From the NCBI GenBank assembly GCA_024529925.1, contig JAFEUB010000725.1, forward strand, positions 1,257,001 through 1,321,000: 64,000 nucleotides of DNA. The letters are read 5' to 3'. This document shows positions 20,801 through 33,159 of this stretch, one piece after another (positions within the stretch are counted from its first letter, which is position 1; each line of letters begins with the position of its first letter). Under the pieces are notes generated by a model. The model worked only from the letters and a program-made list of their open reading frames with translations. It had not been told where the DNA came from and searched no databases. The position numbers and the translations under genes are program-made. The stretch comes from Ophthalmolycus amberensis (lineage: Eukaryota > Chordata > Actinopteri > Perciformes > Zoarcidae).

Positions 20801-21257
20801 CATGCACAGGCCACCATACATCAACAGCCTCTTTATGTTTTATGAGCGCTGTGTTCCGCTGGTCACCACTAGAGGCCGCTCACAACCAGAGATCAGTAAA
20901 TGCCCTGTAGTTTTCTGCACTTGAACCTTCAATGGAACATGGTATCCTATGGATATATCTCCTGGAGCCGTTTTGCAGACTGGTTTCAATTGATTTATTT
21001 GTTTACCTGCAGGTGGTGAAACTGCACATTCAGCAGTCCATTTTGGAGAAAGAGCTGCTCTACTTTGGATACGAAGCCTTCGGAATCACCTTTGTAGATC
21101 CAGTGAGTGAATAAGTCATTCGTTAGCGATCACATTTTGCCTATTTGGTATCTGACTGGTGCCTTTTACTGTCGCTTGGCATTCAGGACACATGGACCCC
21201 TGAAGATGTCATGCCTAAGAAGCTGAGAGACAAGCAGAAGTAAGATAGAAGAGAGCG

Positions 21258-21291
<34 letters not shown>

Positions 21292-24200
21292 TGGAAGTGA
21301 TGTCATAGCCTGTGTGTGTCTCAGGGCCGACAAAGAGACCGCGGCGAGGATCACGGAGGAGATCGGAAACCTCATGAAGGAGATTGAGACTATGGTCGAG
21401 GAGAAGAAGAAGGATTCTTCGGATATGGCCATGTTTATAGTGCCGACGGAAGGTGAATATTACACCCGGATTACAAGAGAACCCGATGTCTTTCATATTT
21501 TAAACAAACTACGGTTGAAAGTTAACTACAGTACCTAAGAAATAAAAATTTCCGCCAACGTACCTTCGCCCAAAAACCTGGTCTTAATTCAGAGGAGAAA
21601 GTATATTCCTGCTATTTAAAGGGCCCATTATTCAGATCGTGAGATGCTCCTACACAGACGCTCACAACGGGCTCATGTGCTCATACGCAATCAAAAGGAG
21701 TTGTTGAGGGGACAGAGGATTGGGAGACAAAAGACATGAATTCAGCACACACCACCGTTAACGGACAGGGACAAATAGTAAGCAGAGTGATCAATAAACA
21801 CAATATGAAACTCATCAATATAACTATATGTTCTCGGACTGTACACAATGCTGAGTATAGTAATACTAGTATTATACTATTTGTAGTGTTAGATTCCAGC
21901 GGTGGCTACGTAAGATTGTTTCCGACTGGTGTGATCCAAACATTTCCAATAACTCCAGAGCGTTAAAGTCACAATATATTGAAAAAAATAAATCAATGTA
22001 ATCGTTTCCAAAATTCACAACACGTATTTATCTAACGAAATATTCTTCTTCAATCCATATTTGTTATCGTTTACACTCTCAACTACATGCACTTCAGACC
22101 ATGCGCTATTGATCGTTCAAATAGAGCCCTCAGACTTTTTACTCTCCTTGATCCTGCGTCCTTGCTCCTCGAGGTGGTGCTCTGTTGCACGATGACATCA
22201 AGGTGACCATGACGGCCAATCAGCTGAACGGCTCTCAGCGGGTGCTGCTGGACGGGGTGATCAGCGAGGACGAGTGCAGGGAGCTGCAACGCCTCTCCAA
22301 TGTGAGTGATATACGCTCGCAGCCTACTGAGTTTAGCTTTATTCCTTCGTGAAAGCATCATATGAATAGATGGGAAACTACAGAAGTTAGCAACTAGCTG
22401 GTGAGCATAGCGGACCATTTATCAGAGTGTTGATGCTGTGCATATTTCCCAGTCAGCTGCTCTGAAAGGTGACGGCTACAGGGGGCGCCCCTCCCCCCAC
22501 TCCCCCAGTGAGATGTTCCAGGGAGTCACTGTCCTGAAGGCCGTGAAGGTCTGTAGTCCCCCGGCCAACGTCTTTTGAAGCATAGCAACAGTAAGTAAAG
22601 TCAGTTTCGTCCCTGTGGCTGCTGCTAAACGCTGTTTCCACCTCCCACAGCTCGGACAGGAGGGGGCGGTTCCGCTGAAGAGCGCTCGTCTGTTCTTCGA
22701 CCTCAGCGAGAAGGTGAAGAAGGCGCTGGAGTCGTACTTCCGTCTGGACGCTCCGCTCTACTTCTCCTACTCACACCTGGTCTGTCGCTCCGCCATCGAT
22801 GGTAAGTCTGCCAGGGACAGTTTGCTGGCGTTGTGTCTGTCGGAGAGACTCATCCACTGGTTTTGTCCCCAGTGATGACGTTGTGACTCTGTCTTTTTCT
22901 GTTGATTCATGAAATGATCTATCACATCTGTGAGATCCTTCAACAGAAGGTTCAGTCTTAAAAAATAGGAAAATGGGTCGGATTTAGGAAGTATAGAAGT
23001 CTTTTTTAAGTTTTCAAAATATTTTTTATGGATGGGAAATTGACCAATTCCTTTCATTAATGCACCACCCATCCCCAAACAAATTATATTAAATTAAAAA
23101 CCGTTTGAAGTAATCACGTTATTTCTTCAAGTTTTGTATGGCAAATAGCTCCAAATACTACACCCCCCATGATCCTGTGTCACAACGTAGTGGCACACAG
23201 TGCTGTAGGTGTCCCTGATTGGCCCAGAGAGGACATGAACATATATTGAAGTAAACGTCTTTGTACTTTGTTGCAAAAGCAAGCTCTAAATTCGTGTAGC
23301 AATTATGTTGTATTTTTTAGAGTAAAATAGATTTACATTACATTACCTCGCGATAGATCATCACTATGTGTTTGTATGAGTGTGCATATTTTGACTGAAA
23401 TCAAAAACTGACCAGCTTTGGAGGCTAACAGCTGCTGATGTTACCGTTGTACCTGCCTCCTCTGTTGTGATGACGAGTTGGCTGGAAAAAAAGTGGTCAA
23501 AATGATGGACTTAAAGCTGGATCCCTTCACAAGTTAAAGCTGCATTGATGGTTTCTGGCCACTAGAGGGCAGCAGAAGAAAGCACAGACAGCACCTCATA
23601 AAGGTGCTGTGGTGACAATTGCCTATTTACACACCTAGCCAACACTGGCTATTAGCCATGTAGCATTAGCTTATACCATGAGTATAATACATAGCACTGT
23701 GTCATGTCTCCGCCCACCTGATGAATATCCAATAAAAAGTCCATTATTTTACTTTTCTATGCCTACGTGAGGGGAACAGCCGTGGCCGGAGGCGTTATGT
23801 TTCCGGGCTGTCCGTCTGCTTGTCCATACATACGTCTCATCCTCGTGAACCCGATAGGAACGCCGAGAGGGATTTTCTTTCAATTTGGATCAAGTGTCCA
23901 CTTCTAGATTCTGGACTGAACTAATTCAAATTTGGTGGTCAAAGGTCACGGTCGCTGTGACCTCACAAAACACGTTTTTGGCCACAACTCAAGAACTCGT
24001 ATGCTAAATATGACATTTTCACACAAATGTCTAATAGGATAAAATTATAATTTGACATGACATTTTTGGCTATTAACTGCAACTTGACTGGTCGGGGGAG
24101 CCGGTTATTCTAGTTTTTTGGTCTTAACTAACTCCTGGGAAAAATATCTTGCTCTTAAGCTGCTAAATGCTCCGTTATGTTCACCAGCTGGTCTCTAACT

Positions 24201-26821
24201 TTGTCTGCTGTTTGTTGCCAGTCAGGTAGAGTAGAGTGGGTTTATCAGACCTAGTTTGCTGAAAACAGCTCTCTGCTGCTGCAAAGGGTAAACAGGTTGA
24301 TGAGAGCGGAGTCCACGCTGGCTAAAAAGAATCTGGATGGTTTGAGTTGTGTGATCACAGTCTAAAATGTTCTTTTTGCTTGTCTGTTGTTTATTCAGAG
24401 AAGCAGGGGGACCGCGAGGACCTGAGTCACCCTGTTCACGTGGACAACTGTCTGCTGATCTCTGAGCTTAACGAGTGTATAAAGGAACCTCCTGCATACA
24501 CACACAGAGACTACAGGTGAGCACACACACACAGGGGTACACGACAAAGTCTATCCATCGACCAGACAACCCCACCTAACACCCTGATGTCTCTCCCCTG
24601 CAGTGCCATCCTGTATCTAAACAATGACTTTGAGGGAGGAGAATTCATTTTCACTGAGTTGGATGCTAAAACAGTCACGGTAACTACTCAGCTTTTTTTT
24701 TTTCCATCATCTTTTTTTCAACCTGTGCTGCATGTATAGATTTAACAAATACAAATTTGGAAAGTGCACTCAAAAGAGTGCACATCTCCACCAGGTGTAT
24801 TTGCAATTACCACTGCTGTAATATTTGATTGAATGAATAAAAACCACATCTGCCACCCGAATACACCACAAGCGTATCAGACATTTTTTGCGTTTTTTAA
24901 CACAACAGATGCGCTCTCGTTTTAAATTTATGCAGCTGTCTGCACCGGCTCCGAGCAGCTAAACAGCAGTTCATTGTGTAACGCTTCACGTTGTGTTTAG
25001 TTCCGTTAATAGCTATGTTAGCCCCGTAAAGCTGTTAGCTCTGTTAGCTGTATTAGCCCCGTTAGCTGTTAGCTCTGTCAACTGTATTAACCCAGTTAGC
25101 TGTTAGCTCTGTTAGCTATATTAGACCCGGAAGAGGTTAGCATTGTTAACTGTATTAGCCCAGTTAGCTGTTAGCTCTGTCAGCTGTATTAGACCCGGAA
25201 GAGGTTAGCACTGTTAACTGTATTAGCCCAGTTAGCTGTTAGCTCTGTCAGCCAAACACGCTGCAGGACTCTGCTGCCCACCGGCTGCTAACAGCTTACT
25301 CTCCTCCAATCGCCATGACAGGTCGAGCTCTGTTGTAATCAACGCTTGGATTCAGTTTGTCATTTGATAAGGGATCGTTACATACATACATACATACATA
25401 TATCAATTTGAAAAATTGTCTTATGTAGGGGTGCAAAGCAAGAGAAGAACAATTTGTAATCCGAAACAGAAACAAACTGAAGCAGTTTCTGTATAATATA
25501 TGTTTTTCCAAAATGTATGAATCACCGCATCCACAAGAGGTCCAATGTTACACGACTATGTGTGTCCAGTAATATGCAAGATTAGCCGTAGACAGACAAA
25601 CAGACAGACAGATGCACGCACTCACAGGACCGAACACATAATCTCCTGGCGGAGATGACAAATCTCAAGCTTCACTGCTGTTAAATGTGGCATTGGTCTA
25701 TCTTCTCGGACTACTTCAGGCCGAGGTGCGTCCACAGTGCGGCCGCGTGGTCGGGTTCGGAGCGGGGCAGGAAAACCCCCACGGCGTCAGAGCCGTCACC
25801 ATGGGCCAGAGGTGCGCTGTGGCGCTGTGGTTCACCCTGGATCCTGCTCACGAGGAAAAGGTACGGGCCATCTCTGTGGACTAACATCAGCATAACTGCT
25901 AGTAGTTTTTAACAGCAGCATTCGTTCGTGTATAAAATCAATTATGTACTGTAAGAGAAACACAAAACTCATGAAAGTGAAATTCTGACAACGGCAAAAC
26001 TCTCCCTCCTAATATCTCAGTAATAAAACAGTATTGAGTTTGTACTATTCTTTTCATCATTCATTGCTAAAAGAGGCAATTCATAAACAATGTAATAGGG
26101 TGCACCCTCATTTAAACCTTGATATCTTAATGGAACAATCATTTCCCCAGTAGCCAGTAGCTAATTTTCTACAAACATCATGAATCTAATCGAGTATGAA
26201 TTGAGTTTTTGGTCTTTACATTTTCATCCTTAATTGGCTAATTTTCCATTCTTGTTATCCCTCAAATGTTTCTTTTTTTCTGTACCGTAGGAGAGAATCC
26301 AAGCTCAGGATATGCTGAACATGTTTTCCACCCCTGTAAATGCGGAGTTCATCAAAAATGAGGCGAACGGCGCCTCCGAGCCTCAACCGACAACGCCCGA
26401 ACCGACAACGCCCGAACCGACAACGCCCGAACCGACAACGCCCGAACCGACAACGCCCGAACCTCCCGCACAGCCTGACCCGGGAAACGCAGATGGCAAG
26501 CAAGATGACAAACCAGCGGAGCAGAAGCCGGACGTGCCAGCAGACGCACAGGCCGACGGACCAGCCGACCCGGCGGAGGACAAAGCGGAGGCGAAGCCAG
26601 TCGGCAAAACGAAAACAGGCGCCAAAGTCAAAGCCGCTCCGAAAGCGAAGGCCAAGACGGCGGACAAAGTCAAACCTGCTGCTAAAAAAGATGGGAAACA
26701 GACGGTTAAAACGCAAGCCAAGCAGGCGGTCAAAAAGGACGCAAAACCGGCTGCGAAAAAGACGGTAAAAGTCGACGCCACGTCGGCCTCGGACCCTCAG
26801 ATCGGCAAGGAGGAGCTGTGA
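14859..26821 (+). CDS. p3h1: Prolyl 3-hydroxylase 1 (leprecan)
   Basis: P3H1 acts in the ER with CRTAP and cyclophilin B, 3-hydroxylating collagen prolines. Fifteen exons join in frame: 14859-15299, 17111-17263, 17661-17850, 17941-18072, 19481-19620, 21013-21102, 21187-21239, 21325-21452, 22174-22301, 22453-22548, 22651-22801, 24399-24516, 24604-24679, 25720-25860 and 26291-26821 (856 codons with stop; human 736 residues). A signal peptide (residues 1-18) precedes four CxxxC motifs: CRLSC, CVNSC, CRVLC and CKQHC. The dioxygenase core shows the iron ligands HVD in HPVHVDNC and the distal His in NPHGVRAV, with Arg following. The start has a good context (CACCATGG) and directly precedes the signal peptide. 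The last exon adds PTTPE repeats and a long Lys/Ala tail before the retention signal KEEL (human KDEL). Long introns hold only repeats. Confidence 0.95.
16160..16260. repeat. Probable dispersed repeat fragment (TATCGAT-type)
   Basis: In P3H1 intron 1, phrases around GTATCGATTCTCAAAAAC and CAAGATACGTATCGTATTG look like a common fish repeat. Two TAACCC units occur inside but do not make a telomeric array. Confidence 0.35.
16480..16690 (+). repeat. Dispersed repeat family R1, copy in P3H1 intron 1
   Basis: Contains AGCCGGTGAGCACAGTGGAG and GGGCGGAGACCAAAAACAGA. Reverse-orientation relatives occur at about 24120-24300 and 28230-28420, and a short piece at 22380-22430, so at least four fragments of one family lie in this window. 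Confidence 0.6.
16746..16895. mobile_element. Foldback element in P3H1 intron 1
   Basis: Arms of 39 bases (16746-16784 and 16857-16895) are reverse complements with about five mismatches, around a 72-base spacer. The arms begin GTTTGCTAACATGTTAGCC. No coding capacity. It looks like a small MITE or a remnant of a larger inverted-repeat element. Confidence 0.55.
21261..21289. repeat. (CA)n microsatellite in P3H1 intron 7
   Basis: A 29-base CA run inside an 85-base intron. It takes up a third of the intron between exons 7 and 8, so length change could affect splicing. Confidence 0.9.
22876..23540. other. P3H1 intron 11, left part, no gene
   Basis: No exon, RNA gene or clear element is seen. 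Sequence is AT-rich and anonymous. Confidence 0.5.
23545..24080. repeat. Two dispersed fish repeats in P3H1 intron 11
   Basis: The first part (about 23545-23640) carries GGCCACTAGAGGGCAGCAG, a phrase common in fish repeats and also a CTCF-like core. The second (about 23775-24070) reads like a familiar percomorph repeat, with phrases such as GTGGTCAAAGGTCACGGTCG and TGTGACCTCACAAAACACG. No coding frame is kept. Confidence 0.55.
24120..24300 (-). repeat. Dispersed repeat family R1, inverted copy in P3H1 intron 11
   Basis: Reads as the reverse complement of the R1 copy near 16500, sharing the phrase TGTTCACCAGCTGGTCTCTAA with the copy near 28265. Confidence 0.55.
24840..25410 (+). repeat. Dispersed repeat family R2, copy A, with internal minisatellite
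   Basis: Lies in P3H1 intron 13. Colinear phrases (CACAAGCGTATCAGAC, ATGCAGCTGTCTGCA, GTGTTTAGTTCCGTTA, CAGTTTGTCATTTG) match the reverse complement of 31080-31460. Between them this copy holds an array of GTTAGCTCTGTTAGCTGTA-type units (25010-25255) that copy B has only once. Confidence 0.65.
25010..25255 (+). repeat. GTTAGCTCTGT-type minisatellite in R2 copy A
   Basis: Units of roughly 26-30 bases vary around GTTAGCTGTTAGCTCTGTTAGCTGTATTAG. A higher-order unit of about 68 bases, marked by CCCGGAAGAGGTTAGCA, occurs twice (from about 25127 and 25195). Confidence 0.75.
26387..26461 (+). repeat. Five perfect 15-bp coding repeats (PTTPE) in P3H1
   Basis: Five tandem copies of CCGACAACGCCCGAA without a mismatch, in frame in P3H1 exon 15. 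Lack of synonymous differences suggests a young, probably polymorphic array. Confidence 0.95.
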
Positions 26822-27169
26822 TCAAACAAGCACCTGTGACTGTGTCTATTTTCCTACTATTTTCTACTTCTCTGTGGGTGGTCGAATGAAAACGGAGTGA
26901 ACGGTTGAGTTGTCACTGAAATCATCACACGAGTGCTTGACAATCAAACTGACAATCTGCTAGAGCGCCCGGATCACCGGAACTACCTTTGTTTCGGCGT
27001 CCAAAGGTTTTGCGTCTGTAGAGATGGTTCCCTCTTTCATCTCCGTTTGGATTCTCCGTGTTTTGTTTTTATTTGTGATGACATGTTCTGGAACCAAGCC
27101 AAGGTTAAAGAGGCAAGGGGGGCAAGCAGAACGTTTCTGTTGAGAGAAACTCAGATCAACCGTGTGAGA

Positions 27170-27179
27170 AATAAATAAA
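27170..27179 (+). terminator. P3H1 polyadenylation signals
   Basis: Two overlapping AATAAA hexamers about 350 bases after the P3H1 stop. A 3' UTR of this length is plausible. Confidence 0.6.
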
Positions 27180-27199
27180 AGTGATGTTTTCTACATTGT

Positions 27200-30100
27200 G
27201 GTGAGTTTTCATTAAATGGATCAAAAACATAATGCGATGCTCCAAGCCGACACTGGGTGTCAGGGTGGAAGCGCCGCTCGGTAATCTCTGCTCATTTTAA
27301 CAAACCGTAACAAATTCACTTTCGAAGAGAAATCCTCAGGTGGCGAGCTTCAAGATTTCGGGGGGGAAGTCCTGCTGTGATTTGATTTCAACCTGAATAA
27401 TTCAAAGCCCCGGTGCTCATTGTTCTCTGACTTCCTTGAAGGCTCAGCACATTTCAGCACTGTCACATTATAAATCTCGGGGCCTGCTTGGGAAAAGGGA
27501 AAAGTTTGAAGTTAAGGCCCTCACTGATGTATCTGTTTTCTCTGTGGACGCTGCTGTTAATTAAATTTTGATTATTTTTTTATTTTTTGCTCTTCACAAA
27601 AGATACCAGTTAACAGTTCTCTCAATCTCAGCCCTCAGCTCGTCCCCACAGAGCCTCAGTCGACAGGAAGCACACCATCAATGGTGTATCACCGAGGTGG
27701 TAAGTAAGAAGGTACATCTACTCAAGGACTGCACTTGTGTACATTTTCTTTAGATACTTATACTCAACGTATAATAAAACAAATGTGATAGACCACAGGG
27801 ACAATGAAATACAGATAAACAAAGCATGTCGAAGCAGGAAGGTTACGTGTTCACAAATCTTGAGGGAGTGACTTTCCTTTAGTGTTACGCCTGAAGCAAC
27901 AATCAACAAACCCTCTGATATCGGCAGGTACCTGACCATGCAGAGTAAAAGTGATCACAAGAATCTTGAATAGGATCGAATTCAAAAGACAATTCCTTCA
28001 AGGTGGGTGAAAAGGAAGCTACCTTAGTCTCCAGTAGATCTGTTGTTCCCAAATGTATTGGCTTGTTGTGACCCCTTCAAAAATGCAATGTCTATTTGTG
28101 AGCCGTCGTCACAGGCAGCAGATCAGGTCAGTTCCATTTGGATGTTAGGACGTTAAGAGGCTTTAGGGCAAAGGTCATACATTTGCGAAAGAGGCGATAT
28201 TAGTGTCGAATGTGGGCATTGCCAAGTGGGTCTCCACCAACTCTCTGTTGAGTGCTCCACTATGTTCACCAGATAGTCTCTAACTGTGTCTGCTGTTTGC
28301 TGCTGAGTAGTGCACAGTGGGTTGTTCCAGCTTTTCCGCTGCGGGTGGAAACGCTATGAGAGCTGTGAGAGTAAAACAGTAAAGTTGTGGGCCGGACAGA
28401 TAAACGATGAGCTGAAACAAGGGGGAGCTGCTGATTCAGGTTCACCACCACGAAAGACCCCTTATACAAACAATTTTATTGTTATAAATATATGGTTGTA
28501 TATTTACATATCGATGGAAATAAATAAAACCCGGTCCCTTTATAAATGCCTGTTCTAGCTGTTGTGGAGTTGGTGTAGGCAGCTATGACGTATGCGAAGG
28601 GATGTCTGCGTAGGTTTAGCATGTGGATGAAGTCATGCCAGCACAGAGAGGCCATCTGGACACACACACACACACACATAGGGTGCAATTATGCCAGCCT
28701 AAATAATAAGCACAACACATAGTAGCCCAGTCCTTCAGAGAGGAGTGTAGATGAGGAGTTTGTACGGGGGGGGGGGGCTTTGTACGAAGGGCAGCAGTGG
28801 GACTGTCAGACTGTGTCAAGTGTGTGTGTGTGTGTGTGTCTGTGAGTGAGTCAAATATTTAGTGAAAAATTCTTCCAACTCGCTGTTCAAACACCGCAGT
28901 CAGAGCTGACGCAGGACCCTTTTACTCTGCAACACATGCAGTGCAATGCAAATCTACACCCACTCATCCACCAACACACATGCATACATGCATACAATGT
29001 CCATGTAAATACAGATAATCACGTATATATACATATATATATATATACAAGCACATGGGATCCTGTCAAAGAATTTGCAAAAAGTCCCATGTTGATTCCC
29101 CCTCAGAAAACGGGCAATTTAAGTTCGATTGAGCTTGTAGTGTGATTAATGTGACGGGCAGATGGACTCAGCTGTCATGCATAAACCAACTCCCAACCTC
29201 CTACAGCGCCAGAATACATGAACAGGACCCCTCTGCTCTGCTGCTGCAGTGTGTGTGTGTGTGTGGTGTACTGTCAGTGCCTTCTTTGTATCGTCTTTCT
29301 CTTGTTTGATTGAAAGAGGGAGAGAAAAACACACACAGGGCGCTTTGTTTTTCTGTGTGTTTGTGGCCTATGGATTTGACCATTGTTTCTCCAGAAGAGA
29401 GTGGGAGAAAGACGGGGGGGGGGGGGGGGGGGTTGAGAGTACAGTAGACAACGGCGGTCTAGTCCGCGATTGGCACAGCCGGCTCTGACTGTTCGGCCTA
29501 CAGCCGCATCGCATTTCCAACACATTTTTCATATCAAAAGTTCTTTAAAACACCACAAAACCGCGTGAGAGCATCGCCATGGGCCTGTGTGTGTATATAT
29601 ATGGTCGGCCCTTGTTGCCACGGCGACGCAGTGGTCATGGAGACGGGGGTGGCAGGTTGGGGTCAGGCACAGCGGGGCGCCGGGCCGAGATTAACTGTGA
29701 CTGTGACTCCGGAGAGAGGAGAATGAAACAGCAGGCCACCAAAGACCGACGTGACCTCCATCTCTGCACTCCTTCGGACTACCGGCAGCAGCACATCCAG
29801 AAAGGAAACTTTATTTTCATTGCCCGATGCTTTTGGCTGAAACTTCCAAGATCGGCCTTTCACTTATCTCTGTAGACCCTTGCTAAGCGCTCTGGGAGTT
29901 GCGTGTGATCCCGTTCAGTTACTGAAAAGTCATGTGCAGACACAAAATACTGAAATTGGGTGTTTCAGGGCCAGAATAAAACAGTTTAAATTGGAATATT
30001 TAACAGATTGACTTGAGGTGATGACCCTAATTTTAATCAAACAGGCTCCCTCTCCCTCCGGAGGACTGTGAGGCGTTACAGTACAAGGCGAGGTCAAACT

Positions 30101-31000
30101 GTAGCTGTCAGTTCCATTGCTGCTGCCGGTCCATCGCAGCGCTGTTCGGCCTCTTGTCTAAAACCAACCTTGTGTTTGTGGGACAGAGGGGTCCATTGTT
30201 TTGGTGGCTGTTCTGACGGATGCCTGGCCGATGACTTCAGCTCCGCCATGAACTGTCTCCTTATTCTCCTATAGGACTGGGATCACAGCCGTGCCGGCCT
30301 GGGCATGGGACCACAGCTGAGAGGGAAGCAGAGGTCCGGGGCATGTATAGCTGCGGAGGAAAGCCAGATCTATAGATAGGGACTGACAGGAAAAAATGGT
30401 TTTCACCATTTCACTTTTATTAAAGCTTTTGATTACTTACACACAATTCTTACAAATTAGTTATATTTACATTACTGGCAATCATTTTACAAAGCACATC
30501 ATAGTTCTGTGGATTGACATCCTACCTGCATGGCAGCTGCTAGTTTACACTGTTTCATTATTATACTGGTAACTTTATGTTTACATTATTATGTCAAAGG
30601 GTTGAGAGTGTCGTACTCTGTACCGGAAAACCCTTTAAAGCAAATGTGTAAATAATTATGTGCTACTATTTTGAGAATGTTTCTGTTGCTTATTTAAAAA
30701 AAAGTATAATGTTTTACTGGTGCTTTCGAACATTACTGATCATCTCCGAACATCTCCGCCAGGTGTGTATGCGCATGTGTGCATCTCCGTGTCTGTCCAC
30801 GGATAATCTTGCATACTGCTGGATCCATAAGCCCAATATTTTTTGTGCTCATTTATGACTGTGTGCTCTAGGAGCTCACGTGGTTGCAGTGATTAACACT
30901 TTGTGAAAACATATTTTATTGACTGTTTTATACGGTCATTGACTGCTGACTCCCCACTGCTCTTCACAGGCCGGTAGGGGCCACAAGCGACAAACTGTTT
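27200..31000. other. P3H1-CLDN19 intergenic, left part, no gene
   Basis: No convincing exon. It contains a GTACTT-family repeat fragment (27690-27780), an R1 fragment (28230-28420), a G-run (28767-28777), short CA/GT tracts (28661-28678, 28821-28840, 29250-29263), a TA tract (29022-29048) and a G-run (29415-29433). A GC-rich stretch near 29580-29720 has a short open frame without conserved features. Confidence 0.5.
28230..28420 (-). repeat. Dispersed repeat family R1, inverted copy
   Basis: Shares TGTTCACCAGATAGTCTCTAAC and GTGTCTGCTGTTTGCTGCTG-like phrases with 24170-24240 in the same orientation. Confidence 0.55.
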
Positions 31001-31079
31001 CAGTTCAGACTCTTGTTTCCACTACGGATCACAAATCTTTTCTATCTGGATTTGCTCGCCTTGGTAGGACAATTTAATG

Positions 31080-31460
31080 TATAAAAGTATGTAAGCTACA
31101 ACTAAAGATTAGCAAATGACAAATTGAACCGAGTTCTGACAACAACGGAGCGGGTCCCCTTATGTCGGTAGGAGAGCTATTCTATTAACAGCCGTTCGGA
31201 GTCCTACGGTGTGTTTGGCTAACAGAGCTAACAGCTAATGGAACTAAACACACAGCAGGACTGACTGTTTTTGGATCGGAGGAAGCGTTGAGCATACAAC
31301 ACGAAGCTGCAGACAGCTGCATTGATACAATTCGTGAGCGTATCTGTTGCGTGAGACCTGCGAGTAAAAAACGCGTCGGATACGCTTGCGGTCTAGACAA
31401 GTTTGCATTTGTAATCAAACTTTACAGCAGTTGTGGTTGCAAACACACCTGGCGGAGACC
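31080..31460 (-). repeat. Dispersed repeat family R2, copy B
   Basis: Reverse-orientation relative of 24840-25410, with the same order of shared phrases but no expanded minisatellite. Reading its reverse complement gives CGCAAGCGTATCCGACGCG, ATGCAGCTGTCTGCAGC and GTTTAGTTCCATTAGCTG. Confidence 0.6.
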
Positions 31461-32470
31461 TGCACTTTGTTTTAGTTGATAGGTGACAGTGCTGTTTTAA
31501 TATGTGACTATATCGTTTGGTATACATTTGGATCCTGGTTTGTGCCTTCATGAGAAAGAGTTACACAGCAGTGCACATGAGGATCTGGTTAAAGTTATGT
31601 TTCGGCAAAGAATGTTAGGTTAGCGCTGTGTGGAGGAGCTAATGGGCCTGAATAAACTGCAGCACTAACGGCAGAGTGACATTTTTATTGGCCCTCATAA
31701 AACAGGATGTAGAAATAATGATCCTAATGCACAGTAGAGGTCCTGCTTCCAGTCACAGTGTGGAGGGTTAATATGTTAAGTACCGAAGTGTTTGCAATGT
31801 TGGCCCGTGGGAAGACTGCTGTTGACAGTGCTAGGAGGTATTTCAGGGAGGTTAAACTCCAAGTAGATAGCGCTAGTCCTTCCAGGCACCTCCACTCCCC
31901 ATTCCTCTGCTACCTGTTCCTTCCTCTCCAAATCTCTAGCTCTCAGCCCGGAGGCAGCTGGCTATTACCCATAAGTCCCCAGGGGAACAGCTGTGATTCT
32001 TGGAGGCTCTTTTGTCCCATCAAAATGAAGACGTCTCCTCTGGTTGTTACGGTGAAGGCAGACCGGGCTGATGTTTGGTTCACTGCCATCCACTTACAGC
32101 GAGACAGATCGGAGAACAGAGTTGGTTGGGGGTTAAGGAAAAGATGTTAGCACCAAGGACTGACAACAGAACATCGCATAAGAGGGAAAGGGTATTTGTT
32201 ACAAAAGGTGCATGCGTTTGGTGGGAAAGACCAAAAAAAGAGGAAGTTAACGAGACAGAGAGGGGGAGATTCTCCTTCACGAGACAGCAGGTACATGACA
32301 CATTTTTGGAATAGCAGTCAATAAAAAGGTGGCAAAGAGTGTGAGAAAGGTTCTGTATACACGGGTATCCAAACAGTGGGCTAAATGCTCCCAGACAGAG
32401 TTAACAAGTTGTCACTTGCAGCTTGGCGATGCCTTACATTTACCAATGAGTTAAAGGTGCTGTATACAAG
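31461..32470. other. Intergenic, no gene
   Basis: The plus-strand open frame at 31758-32150 has no domain, signal or splice support. Nothing else is recognised. Confidence 0.45.
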
Positions 32471-32479
32471 ATCTAGATC

Positions 32480-32960
32480 ATTTCGATTGCCTCTCAATCA
32501 TAGACTGTAAATAAGAAGTGGACGTAGTCATCGTGACATCACCCATTGGTTTGTGGACTGCTGTTCGCAACCGATGAACGGAAGTTACCATATTTGGAAT
32601 GCGGAGGAGTGATGTAGAGACGCCGTATACAGCTCTGGTAGCGACAGCGACCTGTCAATCATAGTAAGCCTTAAAGCATTTATGGTCTATTTGACTCTAA
32701 ATGGACCATAATTTACTGAATGAACATCATGCTGTATTGAAGAAGACTTGAAACTAGAGATTGGGACCATAAACTCATGTTTACAATGTTTACTGAGGTA
32801 ATAAATCAAGAGAGAAGTAGTCACTTTCTCATAGACTTCTATACAATCAGACTTCTGACTGCAACTAGAGGAGTGTCCCTCTGCTGGTCAGTGGAGAGAA
32901 TGCAAGTTTCAAGACACTTCCGCATCGGCTTCAGTGTTTGTGTCAGGGAGAACTAGAGGA
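32480..32960 (+). repeat. Dispersed repeat family R3, copy 1
   Basis: Phrases CTGTATTGAAGAAGACTTGA, TCTCATAGACTTCTATACAA and CACTTCCGCATCGGCTTC are shared with about 51650-52060, where the family lies inside another repeat. It resembles a non-coding family common in perch-like fish. Confidence 0.65.
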
Positions 32961-33159
32961 TGGGGGTTACGCTTTGGTCGATGATGCTGTCGGTTGGAGT
33001 GGAGAGATGATCTAATCAGTGGGGCACACTCTTGAACTATCATAATGCCAGGAGAAGAGAAGACAGCTAGCAGCTAGCAGCTAGCAACCTGGTACGGCAC
33101 CCAACTATCGCTCAAAGCGGCCACGTCCTTGATTATCCCTAGCTTTTAGCCTGAATATA

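Noticed and set aside
20860..20885. CTCF-like CACCACTAGAGGCCGCTC in P3H1 intron 5
   Set aside because: One key G is changed to C in the core; weaker than the two promoter sites.
26255..26781. Minus-strand open frames opposite P3H1 exon 15
   Set aside because: Shadows of the repeated Lys/Pro-rich coding tail.
29579..29875. 98-codon open frame in a GC-rich patch
   Set aside because: No conserved motif, signal peptide or splice support.
31758..32150. 130-codon open frame between P3H1 and CLDN19
   Set aside because: Low-information composition and no recognisable domain; probably chance.
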